Source: Alcaligenes sp. SDU_A2 (GTDB lineage: Bacteria > Pseudomonadota > Gammaproteobacteria > Burkholderiales > Burkholderiaceae_B). Taken from it: a DNA stretch of 64,000 nt. The stretch lies in the NCBI RefSeq assembly GCF_038237375.1, contig NZ_CP151273.1:558001-622000 (forward strand), in the 5' to 3' direction. This document shows, one piece after another, positions 24,567 through 34,200 of this stretch. Made by a program: the position numbers and the translations under genes. The stretch's first letter is position 1; each line of letters opens with the position of its first letter. Under the pieces are notes generated by a model. It saw only the letters and a list, made by a program, of their open reading frames with translations, searched no databases and was not told the origin of the DNA.

Positions 24567-25331
24567 ATGCAGCTTGAACATCTGGACTACTGTTCCCCAT
24601 TGGGACGACATTACCGTCTGACCCTGGCCGTACCCACTGGCGTGCCGCCGCAGGACGGCTGGCCGCTGGCCTGTGTGTTGGATCACGAGCCGTTTCAGGC
24701 GGTTTTGACGGCCTTGCAGCCATCGTTGCCGTGCGCCGTGCTGGGTGTGGCTTATGCCCGGCAAAACTGGCGCGATCTGGATTACACGCCCGGCGAGCCT
24801 GGCGAGGCGGGGCGCGCACAAGACTTTATGCTGTTGTTGCGCGATGTTTTCTTGCCCTGGGCACAGGCCCAGGCACCGCTGGATGCGGGACGGCGTCTGT
24901 TGTGCGGCCATTCACTGGGCGGCCTGCTGGCATTGACTTTGCTGTATCGCATGCCCGGCGTGTTCCAGAGCCTGGCGGTATCAAGTCCCTCGGTCTGGTG
25001 GGGCCAGGGTTATCTGGCGCGTCTGCTGGAACAGCCTTTGCCGCCGTTGGCGCTGGCCGTACCGGTCCGCATTACGGTGGGCGAGTATGAGCAGTGTCTG
25101 GGTCCGGCTGAACAGGCGTTGCCGCCCGAGCAGCAGGCGCAGCGGCTGGCGCGTCTGCGCGAGCGCCGCATGATCGATGGCGCACGCGAACTGGCGCAGG
25201 CTCTGGCTTGCCGACAGCGTGCGCCGTTGCGGTTTGGCCTGATTGCGCAGTGTACGCATAGCATGGCCGGACTGCGTGCTTTGCCGCAGGCGTGTCTGGA
25301 CTGGGTACACGCCCCGCAGGGCGGTTTGTAG
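24567..25331 (+). CDS. Second siderophore esterase-like alpha/beta hydrolase
   Basis: A 254-residue hydrolase of the same group as the one at 20725-21492. The elbow is GHSLGG, the SSPSVWWG stretch after it is shared with the sister (ASPSLWWH), and a C-terminal CTHSMAG offers the catalytic His. ATG 24567 is preferred because the protein then starts like its paralogue with a short strand (MQLEHLDYCSPLGRHYRL). An in-frame ATG at 24495 would start inside the Fur-box-like sequence. It is divergent from the ABC genes and probably under the same iron control. Two esterases may cut different bonds or stereoisomers of the siderophore, which is inference. Confidence 0.75.
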   Translation: MQLEHLDYCSPLGRHYRLTLAVPTGVPPQDGWPLACVLDHEPFQAVLTALQPSLPCAVLGVAYARQNWRDLDYTPGEPGEAGRAQDFMLLLRDVFLPWAQAQAPLDAGRRLLCGHSLGGLLALTLLYRMPGVFQSLAVSSPSVWWGQGYLARLLEQPLPPLALAVPVRITVGEYEQCLGPAEQALPPEQQAQRLARLRERRMIDGARELAQALACRQRAPLRFGLIAQCTHSMAGLRALPQACLDWVHAPQGGL

Positions 25332-25349
25332 CTGACTGGGCGAGTGTGT

Positions 25350-27485
25350 TCAGAAGCCGCTTTCGCGTATGGCCAGCGCGCCCAGGTAGCGCAGCCAGTG
25401 GCCCGCGATGGAATGCGGCTCGCCCTGGATCACAACCTGGACCAACTGGCTGCGCGCCTGTGCGGGGGGCGTGTCCAGCGCCAGCGTGACCCGGTACAGT
25501 GCTTGTTGCACTTCCTGGCTCTGGTTGATGGTGCTGACCCGGATGCTGCCGCCGTGGGCGGCGTCCAGCATAGGGTCGGGCAAGGTGTGTGTGCGGGTCG
25601 AGTCTATGCTGAGTACGCGTGCGGCCAATGGCGCGCTGTGGGACGAGGTATAGACGCGTGCCGTATCACCTACTTGCAGGCGGCTCAGGTTTTCCTGGCG
25701 GGTATAGGCTTCGGCGATCCAGGCCGTCGGCTGGTAGACGATGCCCAGAGCCTGGTCTGGCTTGACCCAGACGCCGGGCTTCAGTTGCGGGTCCAGGTCG
25801 CTGATGACACCATCAAAGGGGGCCTTCAGTTCCAGGCGCTGCAGTTCCTCGTCCGTACCCAGGCTTTGGGCCTGTCCTTGCCGCAGGCGGCTGCTGAGTG
25901 CGGCGCGCCGCACCTGCTCTTCTTCTATCATGCCGCTGCGCTGCAGCTCGGCCCAAAGCGTGGCGTTGGAGGCGATGGCTTGCTGGCGCTGGGCCTGCAT
26001 GTCGGGCGATACAAAGGTCGCCAGCACCTGGCCGCGTCGTACCAGACCGGCAGGCTGAATATGGCTTAACTGGGCTGGGAAGGGGGCATACAGGATCTGG
26101 CTGCTTTCGGCGCGTATCCAGCCGGGAGCGTCAATGGCGCGTTTCCAGGGCAGGCACAGAAACAGCACCAGCGCCGTCAGGATCAGCAGGCCACCGATGC
26201 GGCGTTGGCGTGGGATTTCTTGGCGGCGGGCGATCCAGACTTTGATTTCAGACCAGGCGGGCATCACAATAAACCAGGCGATTTCGACCAGGAACAGAAA
26301 GATTCCCAGTGCTTTGAAAAAATACAGATAGACGCTGACGGCGATACCCAGGAATACGGTAAAACGCACGAACCAGACGATGTAGGCGAATACGGTCAGA
26401 AAGCGCTGCATGGATGGTGACAGCGGCTCAGGTGCGGGTTCTTGCCAACCCAGCAAGGCATTGCGCAGACGCTGGCGGCCAAAGGCAAAGCTGCGTTGGT
26501 GCAGGTTGGGAAAGTCCAGCAGGTCCGACAGCAGAAAGTAGCCATCAAAACGCATGAAGGGGCTGGCGTTGATCGCTACGGTCAGAATCCAGGATGTGGT
26601 GGCCAGAAAGAAAAAGGCCGAGCGCACCGCGCCGTCGCTCGACAGGCTCCAGCCCAGCGTGGCCAGGCCGGCAATGGCCAGTTCCGTGGTGACGCCGGCC
26701 GCGACAATAGCCAGGCGCTGGCGGCGGTCGGTCAGTTTCCAGGATTCGGACGTATCCGTATACAGCATGGGAAAGAGCACCACGAAGGACACGCCCATGT
26801 GCGCGACGCGCACGCCGTAGCGGGTAGCGGTCAGGGCATGGCCCAGCTCATGCATGACCTTGGCAAAGGCCAGGGCGGTCATATAGGCCAGAATGCCTGC
26901 CGGCGTGAAGCTGTCCTGGAAGCTGACCAGAAAGACGTCCCATTGGCGCGATGCCAGCACAATGCCCCACAGAGACAGTCCCAGCACCAGCGCGGCGAAC
27001 CAGCGCGTGTAGATAAAGCCTAGGTAGTGCAGCATGCGCTGCAGCAGCCGGTTCGGGCGTACCAGTGGCACGCGCACGAACAGGTAGTTGTGCAGCAGCC
27101 AGCGCAGGTCGCGCTTGCGCTGGCGGGCGGCGATGGTGCCCAGACGGGCGCTGGCCTCGGGCGAATCGGCGCGCAGCAGGCTGTTGTGTTCCAGAAACTT
27201 GACCAGGTCGTCCAGTGTCTCGGCGTCGGCATCCAGCGGTGTTTCCTGCTCCAGCTGTTCCAGCAGTGCCTGCGGATCGTGCTGCCAGCGGCGCAACAGC
27301 TCGAATTCCAGCCAGCCTATGCGAAAGAAGCGATTAGTGACCGGGTCCTGGATCATCCAGGCCGGGGAGCCGTCCGTGTTGCGGGCGGCGGCATGCAACT
27401 GCAAGTCCTGGCGCAGGGGCGGCAAGGTCTGGGCCCGCTCGGTCTGCGTGGGCGGCGGTGCATGCAGCGCGGGTTCAAGCAGCAT
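25350..27485 (-). CDS. PqqD-like / M50 site-2-protease / HlyD fusion protein
   Basis: A 711-residue membrane protein, last gene of the adhesin operon. Residues about 30-110 resemble a PqqD-type winged helix (WMIQDPVTNRFFRIGWLEFELLRRW). An M50 metalloprotease core follows, with zinc motif HELGH at 212-216 and the second site INASPFMRFDGY (N306, P309, D314, G315), so the protease looks active. Several more membrane helices lead to a HlyD-type biotinyl-lipoyl/beta-barrel part at about 440-640 (RAESSQILYAPF, then LKAPFDGVISDLDPQLKPG). The gene starts directly after the stop of the preceding HlyD gene. In RiPP systems PqqD-like domains bind leader peptides; here the likely client is the adhesin N-terminus. 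That role is inference, but the domain order is visible. Confidence 0.85.
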   Translation of the reverse strand: MLLEPALHAPPPTQTERAQTLPPLRQDLQLHAAARNTDGSPAWMIQDPVTNRFFRIGWLEFELLRRWQHDPQALLEQLEQETPLDADAETLDDLVKFLEHNSLLRADSPEASARLGTIAARQRKRDLRWLLHNYLFVRVPLVRPNRLLQRMLHYLGFIYTRWFAALVLGLSLWGIVLASRQWDVFLVSFQDSFTPAGILAYMTALAFAKVMHELGHALTATRYGVRVAHMGVSFVVLFPMLYTDTSESWKLTDRRQRLAIVAAGVTTELAIAGLATLGWSLSSDGAVRSAFFFLATTSWILTVAINASPFMRFDGYFLLSDLLDFPNLHQRSFAFGRQRLRNALLGWQEPAPEPLSPSMQRFLTVFAYIVWFVRFTVFLGIAVSVYLYFFKALGIFLFLVEIAWFIVMPAWSEIKVWIARRQEIPRQRRIGGLLILTALVLFLCLPWKRAIDAPGWIRAESSQILYAPFPAQLSHIQPAGLVRRGQVLATFVSPDMQAQRQQAIASNATLWAELQRSGMIEEEQVRRAALSSRLRQGQAQSLGTDEELQRLELKAPFDGVISDLDPQLKPGVWVKPDQALGIVYQPTAWIAEAYTRQENLSRLQVGDTARVYTSSHSAPLAARVLSIDSTRTHTLPDPMLDAAHGGSIRVSTINQSQEVQQALYRVTLALDTPPAQARSQLVQVVIQGEPHSIAGHWLRYLGALAIRESGF

Positions 27486-28844
27486 CTACAGCCCGCTCCA
27501 CTGGCGCATGGCGGCGACAGGGCGACGCAGCAGATAATAGATCAGGGGGACTTTGTCGCCGTAGACCTTGGCCGTGCCTTTCAGGCCGATACGGGCCTGC
27601 TCGCTGTCTTGCAGGCTGCCGCGCAGACTGTAGGATGCAATGCCGTCCGTGGAAAGCACGGATTGATAGCTGGTTTGTTCCAAGGTGGCGGCCAATGGCG
27701 AGAGCGGGGCCACGTCCAGGAAAACGCGTATATCCGCGCCGGGTTCCAGGGCGATGGCGTCGGCCACGGGCAGAAACAGACGCACACTGACGTCACGGGG
27801 GTCGGCCAATTGCATGACGCGCTCGCCGGTCACGACCGGTTTGCCTTGCCAATCGCTGGCATCGGTAAAGACGGCGACGCCGTCGCGTGGTGCCGTGACC
27901 TCGATGCGCTTCAATTGTTCTTGCACGGCCTGCAGTTCGGCGCGGCGTTCGGCGATACGGCCTTGCAGCACGGCGATCTCGCTGCTGGCTTTGGGGTCGG
28001 TAAAGGCGCGTTGCTGGGCCGACAACAGTTCGGCGGCGGCCACCTCCAGCGCACGGGCGGTAATCTCGCGCCGGTTGCGCAAGGTGGTGTCATCCAGCGA
28101 GTACAGCGGATCGCCGGCCTTGACCATCTGGTTGGGGGCCACATGAAAGGTCTGGATCACGCCATCGAGCGGCGAGGCAATGGCCGTGCCGTCCGAGGGG
28201 ACGATTTCGGCTGGTGCCAGCGCGGACTGGCGAATGGGAATGGCCAGGATCAGCAGAACCAAGGCAAGGGCCAGCCAGCGCTTGCGACCCGTGGGTAGTC
28301 GCAGCCACGGTTTTCGATGGGTAGCTGGAGCCAGGGCCCATAAACAGTGGGACCAACTCAATTGCATGCGGGCAAATACTTGCAGCGCCGTCATCGGGGG
28401 CGGTTCATCCAACAGGAACAGAACGACGCCCAAGGAGCGGCCCTGATGAAACAGCGGCACCAGCACCAGATGGGGCGGCCACCATTCTTCCCAGCCGGCG
28501 ATCAGTTCGGGCGTCAGCATGGGCAGTTCGGCCGGCGCGCCTTGGGCGGCGATCTGGTCAAAGTGCAGCACATGCAGGCGCTGGCCCAGGCCGGGGGCCA
28601 GGGCGCGCATCAGGCGGCGCGACCACACGGTAAAGGGACTGTCTTCCGGCAATGTGGCCAGGCCCGAGATGGCGCTGCACTGCGGCCCCAGCGGGCCGAA
28701 TTGCCAAAGCTGGGCCTGGCGATACGGCCAGATCTGCCAGGTTTCGTTGACGATGGTGAAGGCCAGCTCGTGTACATCGGCGGTCTGGCGGCAGCGCTGT
28801 TCGCCGCCCAGCAGGGCGGCTTCAATCGAAACAGCAGAACTCAT
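27486..28844 (-). CDS. GAF-like sensor plus HlyD-type adaptor
   Basis: A 452-residue protein. The first 170 residues look like a cytoplasmic GAF-type domain (ELAFTIVNETWQIWPYRQAQLW, then LVLVPLFHQGRSLGVVLFLLDE). One membrane segment lies at about 190-205 (RWLALALVLLILAIPI). The periplasmic rest is HlyD-like: IVPSDGTAIASPLDGVIQTFHV, a coiled-coil hairpin rich in Ala/Glu/Arg, then VTAPRDGVAVF and beta strands. It overlaps the short HlyD gene by 4 bp and abuts the M50 fusion gene. A ligand-sensing domain on an adaptor would allow secretion to be gated by a small molecule or by the protease partner. No ligand can be named. Confidence 0.8.
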   Translation of the reverse strand: MSSAVSIEAALLGGEQRCRQTADVHELAFTIVNETWQIWPYRQAQLWQFGPLGPQCSAISGLATLPEDSPFTVWSRRLMRALAPGLGQRLHVLHFDQIAAQGAPAELPMLTPELIAGWEEWWPPHLVLVPLFHQGRSLGVVLFLLDEPPPMTALQVFARMQLSWSHCLWALAPATHRKPWLRLPTGRKRWLALALVLLILAIPIRQSALAPAEIVPSDGTAIASPLDGVIQTFHVAPNQMVKAGDPLYSLDDTTLRNRREITARALEVAAAELLSAQQRAFTDPKASSEIAVLQGRIAERRAELQAVQEQLKRIEVTAPRDGVAVFTDASDWQGKPVVTGERVMQLADPRDVSVRLFLPVADAIALEPGADIRVFLDVAPLSPLAATLEQTSYQSVLSTDGIASYSLRGSLQDSEQARIGLKGTAKVYGDKVPLIYYLLRRPVAAMRQWSGL

Positions 28845-29620
28845 TGGGCGTCGGGGAAGTGGATCGTGCCGCTCATGCCGGCCAGCAGTTCGGGAAATTC
28901 GCCGTCCAGCAGGCCTTCGATTTCAATGGCTTGGGCGGCAGCGTCGATGCGCGCGCCCACCGCCGATACTTTGGCAGGATAGCGCTTGCCGGTCTCATCC
29001 ACGGCAATCTCGAAGGAATTGCCCACGCGCAGTTGCGACAGCCATTTGGACGGAGCATTGACGCGGATTTTCAGCGGACCGTCGCTGATCAGGTCCACCA
29101 GCGGCGCGCCGGGGCTGACACCCTGAAACTGTTTGATGTGCAGACGAGCCACACGGCCGTCGAAAGGAGCCTTGATGGCGCAGAAGTCTGTCTGCACACG
29201 CGCCAGTTCGACCTGCCCGGCGTTCTTTTCCACATCGGCGGCAGCCAGATTGACCTCGACATCGCCTGCCGCGTCCAACGAGCGCAGGCGTGTCTTGGCC
29301 TGATGGTTTTCGCGGGCGGCGCGCAGTTCGGCGCGGGCAATGCGCGCTTTGGCCTGGCCTTCGGCGCAGTCAAAGCCCATCAGCAATTCGCCCTGTTTGA
29401 AGGCGCTGCCCAGGCTGACGGGCAAGGTCTTGATATTGCCGGCCATAGGGGCGACCAGCGTGGTTTCCTGGGCGGGCGAGATCAGCACGCGGACAGCATC
29501 GGCATTGTGGGTGTCCGCGGACTGGGCCAGGACGGCGGGAGCCAGGGCCAGGCCCAGGGCCGCGCCCAGCAGGCGCGCTCCCTGAGTCCATGCCATTCCC
29601 GTAGAGAAGGTGCGGGTCAT
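28841..29620 (-). CDS. Short periplasmic HlyD/RND-type adaptor
   Basis: A 259-residue exported protein with a signal peptide (ALGLALAPAVLAQS, cut near residue 33). It carries a membrane-fusion-protein core: a lipoyl half-motif at TTLVAPMAGNIKTLPVSLG, a helical hairpin (ARIARAELRAARENHQAKTRLRSL), the second half at IKAPFDGRVARLHIKQFQG and a beta-barrel domain. It lacks the inner-membrane helix of classical HlyD, so it may stand free in the periplasm as a bridge to TolC. The gene lies 6 bp after the TolC gene and overlaps the GAF-HlyD gene by 4 bp. Three adaptor-type proteins in one operon is unusual. Confidence 0.85.
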   Translation of the reverse strand: MTRTFSTGMAWTQGARLLGAALGLALAPAVLAQSADTHNADAVRVLISPAQETTLVAPMAGNIKTLPVSLGSAFKQGELLMGFDCAEGQAKARIARAELRAARENHQAKTRLRSLDAAGDVEVNLAAADVEKNAGQVELARVQTDFCAIKAPFDGRVARLHIKQFQGVSPGAPLVDLISDGPLKIRVNAPSKWLSQLRVGNSFEIAVDETGKRYPAKVSAVGARIDAAAQAIEIEGLLDGEFPELLAGMSGTIHFPDAQ

Positions 29621-29626
29621 GATGTC

Positions 29627-31195
29627 TTACTTGGAAACCGTGTTGGCGGAAACCGTGATGGCGTCGGTTTTGACGGTGGGAATGGGGGCTGGCGTGCCAT
29701 TGGCAAAGACGCTGTCTTCCCACTGACCGGTGGTCTTGCCGATGGCCTGGGCCAGAGTGGCCACATCCAGGCTGGCGATCTCGTCCGGCAGGACATCCAG
29801 GCCAACGGAGTTGTACAGCCGGCCCCAGGCCGATTGCGCATTGGCGTAGCTGGAGTACTGCTGGTATTCGCTCAGCAACTGGCGTGCTTCGGCGCGGATC
29901 ACTTCCAGTTCGGAGTCTACACGCGAGCTTTTAGCGGCACGCGCGTAGTTCAACAGGCGGTTATCCACGCGGGCGGATTCTTCGGCCAGTTTCAGGTCGG
30001 AGCGGGCCAGCGCGTAGCGCTGCGCGCCGATGCGCACCTGAGTCAGCACGGCCATGCCCAGCGCCATGCGGCGGAAGTCGTCCGTGCGGTTCTGCGCTTC
30101 ATGGGCGCGTTTGAGGGTGGGCAGGCTGGCCAGTCGGAACAGGTTCCAGGACAGGCGCACGCCCGATTCGGTCCAGGAGTTGTTGTGCAGGTAGCGGTTG
30201 CTGTCGTACTGCACGTTCAGGAAATCCAACTGGATGCCGGGCAGGGCCAGCACCATAGCGGCTTTGATGTCATTGGCGGTCACGCGCTTGCGGTACCACT
30301 CTTCCATCAGCTCGGGGCGACGCTCCAGGGCGATGGTTTCCAGTTTTTCCAGGTCGTTCGGTACGGGCGGCAACTGGGGGATATGGCTTTCTGCCAGGGT
30401 GTACTGGGTGCCGGGCGGCAGGCTCAGCAGAGCCGACAGCTCGGCGCGCGCCAGTTCCAGTTCCTGACGGCGCAGCGACAGCAGGCCCACTGCATCGAGC
30501 AGGGCGCGTTGGTAGCCCAGGGCCACCGGCTGGGGCAGCAGTCCTTGTTTTTCTACGCGGCGGGATTGTTCCAGCGCCTCTTCCACGCGCAGGATCAGGG
30601 CATCGACGCGGGTAATCAGTTTCTGGGCACCCAGCGCGCGCCAGTAGGCGTTGCGGGTGTCCTGCAAGACGTTCTGGATGACCTTGCGCTCGCGCTCCTT
30701 GGCCATCAGGTACTGGTCGGCCTTTTGCTGTGCGCGGTAGTACGAAACGCCAAAGTCCAGCAGATTCCAGGAAATCTCCATGTTTGCCATGGTATGGCTG
30801 CGTTCCTGGGAGGTGGAGGGGGCCAGCGATTCTTCGCGGGTTTCGATATTGATGGAGCGACCGCCCGAGTCGTTATTACGGGTGGAGTAGCCGGCACCGA
30901 CCAGCATGCGCGGCATCATGTCCCAGCGCGATACGTCCAGCAGGCCCTTGGCCAGGGCGTTTTCCATCAGCTTCAGACGATAGTCCAGGTTGTACTTCAG
31001 GGCGCGCGCGGCGGCTTCGTTAAAGCTCAAGGGGCCGGTAATGGGCTCTTGGTCGGCGTACATCTGTACCCGGTCGGCGGCGACACGTTCTTTGATTTCG
31101 TCCTCGGTAAATGGTGTGGGCGTAACCGTGGAACAACCCGCCAAAGCCAGTGTCAGCGTAGTCAGTGCGCCAATTTTTTTCAGTTTGCTCTGCAT
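29627..31195 (-). CDS. TolC-family outer-membrane lipoprotein
   Basis: A 522-residue outer-membrane efflux protein. The N-terminus is a lipoprotein signal (LTLALAGCSTVTP), so the mature trimer would be acylated, as in OprM-type channels. Two repeated helical halves follow, with long coiled segments such as VEEALEQSRRVEKQGLLPQPVALGYQRALLDA and a later SYANAQSAWGRLYNSVGLDVL, a familiar TolC ending. The gene lies 19 bp after the giant adhesin and is followed by the adaptor genes. It supplies the outer-membrane exit for the system. An N-terminal extension to about residue 60 lacks obvious domains. Confidence 0.88.
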   Translation of the reverse strand: MQSKLKKIGALTTLTLALAGCSTVTPTPFTEDEIKERVAADRVQMYADQEPITGPLSFNEAAARALKYNLDYRLKLMENALAKGLLDVSRWDMMPRMLVGAGYSTRNNDSGGRSINIETREESLAPSTSQERSHTMANMEISWNLLDFGVSYYRAQQKADQYLMAKERERKVIQNVLQDTRNAYWRALGAQKLITRVDALILRVEEALEQSRRVEKQGLLPQPVALGYQRALLDAVGLLSLRRQELELARAELSALLSLPPGTQYTLAESHIPQLPPVPNDLEKLETIALERRPELMEEWYRKRVTANDIKAAMVLALPGIQLDFLNVQYDSNRYLHNNSWTESGVRLSWNLFRLASLPTLKRAHEAQNRTDDFRRMALGMAVLTQVRIGAQRYALARSDLKLAEESARVDNRLLNYARAAKSSRVDSELEVIRAEARQLLSEYQQYSSYANAQSAWGRLYNSVGLDVLPDEIASLDVATLAQAIGKTTGQWEDSVFANGTPAPIPTVKTDAITVSANTVSK

Positions 31196-31214
31196 GAGTC
31201 TGTGTCGTCAGTGA

Positions 31215-34200
31215 TTAGTTAGATTGATTAGGGGATGTCGCGTCCGTGGCCAGTGCGGCCAGGTTCTGCTCGACGGGATTCGAAATGGCATGTTCTTGCA
31301 ACTGGCGCGCGAACGAGCTTGCGCCGGCGGCCGTGCCCGGCCGTGGTGTGGATGTCTGCCAGGGTGTGGCCGGTGCGTTGGCATCGCCCTGCACCGGCAC
31401 GTTGTTTGCCAGTGTCGCGTCGTAGACGTTGTCCAGCACCGGCGGATGGCCGTGCAGGCCGGTTTGTACGGGCTGGTTACGGACCATCAGCTCGTGGACA
31501 TGGCGCTCGGCTTGAGACTGAGCCACTGGATGGCGTACGTAGATCGTGGGGTCCATGCCCAAGCCGGCATGGTTGTCCGACAGTTGGGAGTCGCCCAGGT
31601 CGTTGAGCGTACGAGCACCGATGCGGGCCAGGGCGTCCTGTGTTTCGCGTTCCAGTTGCCCGGCCTCGACGGCCGTTTCCACATACACGATGGGGTGCAA
31701 TGGGATGCCCAGATTGACCACAGGGTGGCCGATATCGTCCGGGAACCATACGCTGGGCGGGTCGGTCAGCATGCGTTGATCGCGCAGGATGCTGTCCAAA
31801 GGACGGTTGAAGTCCGTAGCCGGTTGCACATCCCGCGTTGCAGGCGGAACCGGCAGTGGCGGCAGCGGTTCGGCGCGCGAGATGCCGGTGACCTCGATGG
31901 TCAGCGTGGCATAGGCAGTGCCGCCGTTGCCGTCGCTGATGGCGTAGGTAAAGACATCGCGGACGGTTTCACCGGCGCGCAGCGTCTTGGAGGCTTGCTG
32001 GTCGGCCACGTAGGTGTAGGAGCCATCGGGGTTCAGCACCAGTGTGCCGTAGGTGCCAGTCAGGGCCGAACCCACATTGCCGGTGCCTACCGCGTCGGTC
32101 GAGCCAGCCTGGCCGGTGACCACGCCAATGACTTTCAGAGGGTCGCCGTCGGGATCGGAGTCGTTGCTTTGGATCACGCCCTGGCTCGAACCCACCGTCA
32201 GGGTGGCGTCGGCCTGGACCGAACCACGATCCGGCTGGGCGACGGGGGGCGGGTTGGCGATGGTGATCTGGACGGTCTGGCTGGTCGTGCCGCCCTTGCC
32301 GTCGTTGACGGTCACCGTGACGGTGTAGACGCCATCGGGGTTACCTGGGGTCTTGCCCTGGCTGGCGTCCTTGTCCGGTGTACCGGAGATGATGCCGGTG
32401 TTCGGGTCCATGACCAGGCCGGGAGGCAGGTCGGTGGCCGTGTAGGTCAGAGTGTCGTTTGTATTGACGTCCGTAAAGCCGGTGGATGTATCGATCGGCG
32501 TAATGGGCGAATTGTCCACGCCCTCGCGGGGAGGCAGTGGGGCGACCACGATCGGGGCATCGTTGGGGCGGGAGACGGTGATGGTCAGCGTGGTGTAGGC
32601 GGTGCCGCCTTCGCCGTCGCTGATGGCATAGGTAAAGGTTTCCGTGCCGCTCTGGCCTTCCAGCAAGGCTTTGGCCGCAGCCTGATCGGCAATGTAGGTA
32701 TAGGTGCCGTCGGGGTTCAGGGTCAGGGTGCCGTAAGTGCCGGTCAGGGCCGAACCCACATTGCCGGTTACTGCATTGATATCGGTGCCGGTGATCACGC
32801 CGGTCACGGTCAGCGCATCGCCGTCCGGATCGGTGTCGATGCCTGCGCCGCCCTTGCCGGTAATGACGTTGGCACCCACGGAACTGCCTGCCGTGACAGC
32901 ATTGGTATCGGCAGTGGCCACGGGTGGCGGGTTGGTGATGGTGATCGTGATGGTCTGGCTGACCTGTTCGCCTTCCTGGTCGGTCACGGTGACGGTGACG
33001 GTATAGGTGCCGTCCGGATTGCCTGGGGTCTTGCCCTGGCTGGCGTCCTTGTCCGGCGTGCCGGAGATGATGCCGGTGTTCGGGTCAATGGTCAGGCCCG
33101 GTGGCAGGTCGGTGGCGGTGTAGGTCAGTGTGTCGCCGGTATCCACATCCGTAAAGCCTGGGGCGGTGGGGATGGGGGTAATAGGCGTGTTATCCACGCC
33201 GCTGGACGGTGGCAGTGGCTGGCTGACTACAGGCGCTTCGTTCTGACCGTTGATGGTAATGGTCAGGGTGGTGTAGGCGGTGCCGCCTTCGCCATCGCCA
33301 ATGGCGTAGGTAAAGATATCGGTGCCGGTCTGGCCTTTACCCAGGGCCGTGGCGGCCTGCTGGTCGGCCACGTAGGTATAGGTGCCGTCGGGGTTCAGAG
33401 TCAGGGTGCCGTAGGTGCCGGTCAGGGCCGAACCCACATTGCCAGAGCCTACAGTGCCGGTTACTGCGTTGATATCGGTGCCGGTGATCACGCCGGTCAC
33501 GGTCAGCGCATCGCCGTCCGGATCGGTGTCGATGCCTGCGCCGCCCTTGCCGGTAATGACGTTTTCGATGCCTGTGGATTGGCCGGCATTGACGGTGTTG
33601 GTGTCCGCCACCGCCCCTGGCCCGGGGTTGGTGATGGTGATCTTGAACGTTTGATCGACGGTGCCGCCTTTACCATCGTTCGCAGTAACGGTAATGGTGT
33701 ATACGCCGTCGGTCCCGCCCTGGCTGGCGTCCTTGTCCGGCGTGCCGGAGATGATGCCGGTTGCCGTATCGATAGTCAGGCCGGATGGCAGGCCGGTAGC
33801 ACTATAAGTCAGCGTGTCGCCGGGGTCGACGTCTTTGAAACCACCCGCCGTGGGAATGTCCACAATCGCGGAGGCGTCCACACCGGTTTTGTCGGGCAGG
33901 GTACCGACTGTGTCGGGCGCATCGTTCTGGCCGTTGATGGTAATGGTCAGGGTGGTGTAGTCCACGCCGCCATTGCCGTCGGAAATAGCGTAGGAAAATA
34001 CGTCCTCCACTTTTTCACCGGCTTTCAACGCACGTAGTGTGTCGTCGTTGTTGGCGGTGTACGTATAGGTGCCGTCGGGGTTCAGGGTCAGGGTGCCGTA
34101 GGTGCCGGTCAGGGGTGTGCCTACATTGCCTGTAACCGTGTCGATATCAGTGGCCTCGCCGATGACCACGCCGGTCACGGTCAGTGTATCGCCGTCCACG

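Noticed and set aside
28844-31222. A 792-codon open frame on the plus strand opposite the TolC and HlyD genes
   Set aside because: It is antisense to two clear genes with strong family motifs; its translation is low-complexity His/Gln/Gly/Ala-rich, the usual result of reading GC-rich genes backwards.
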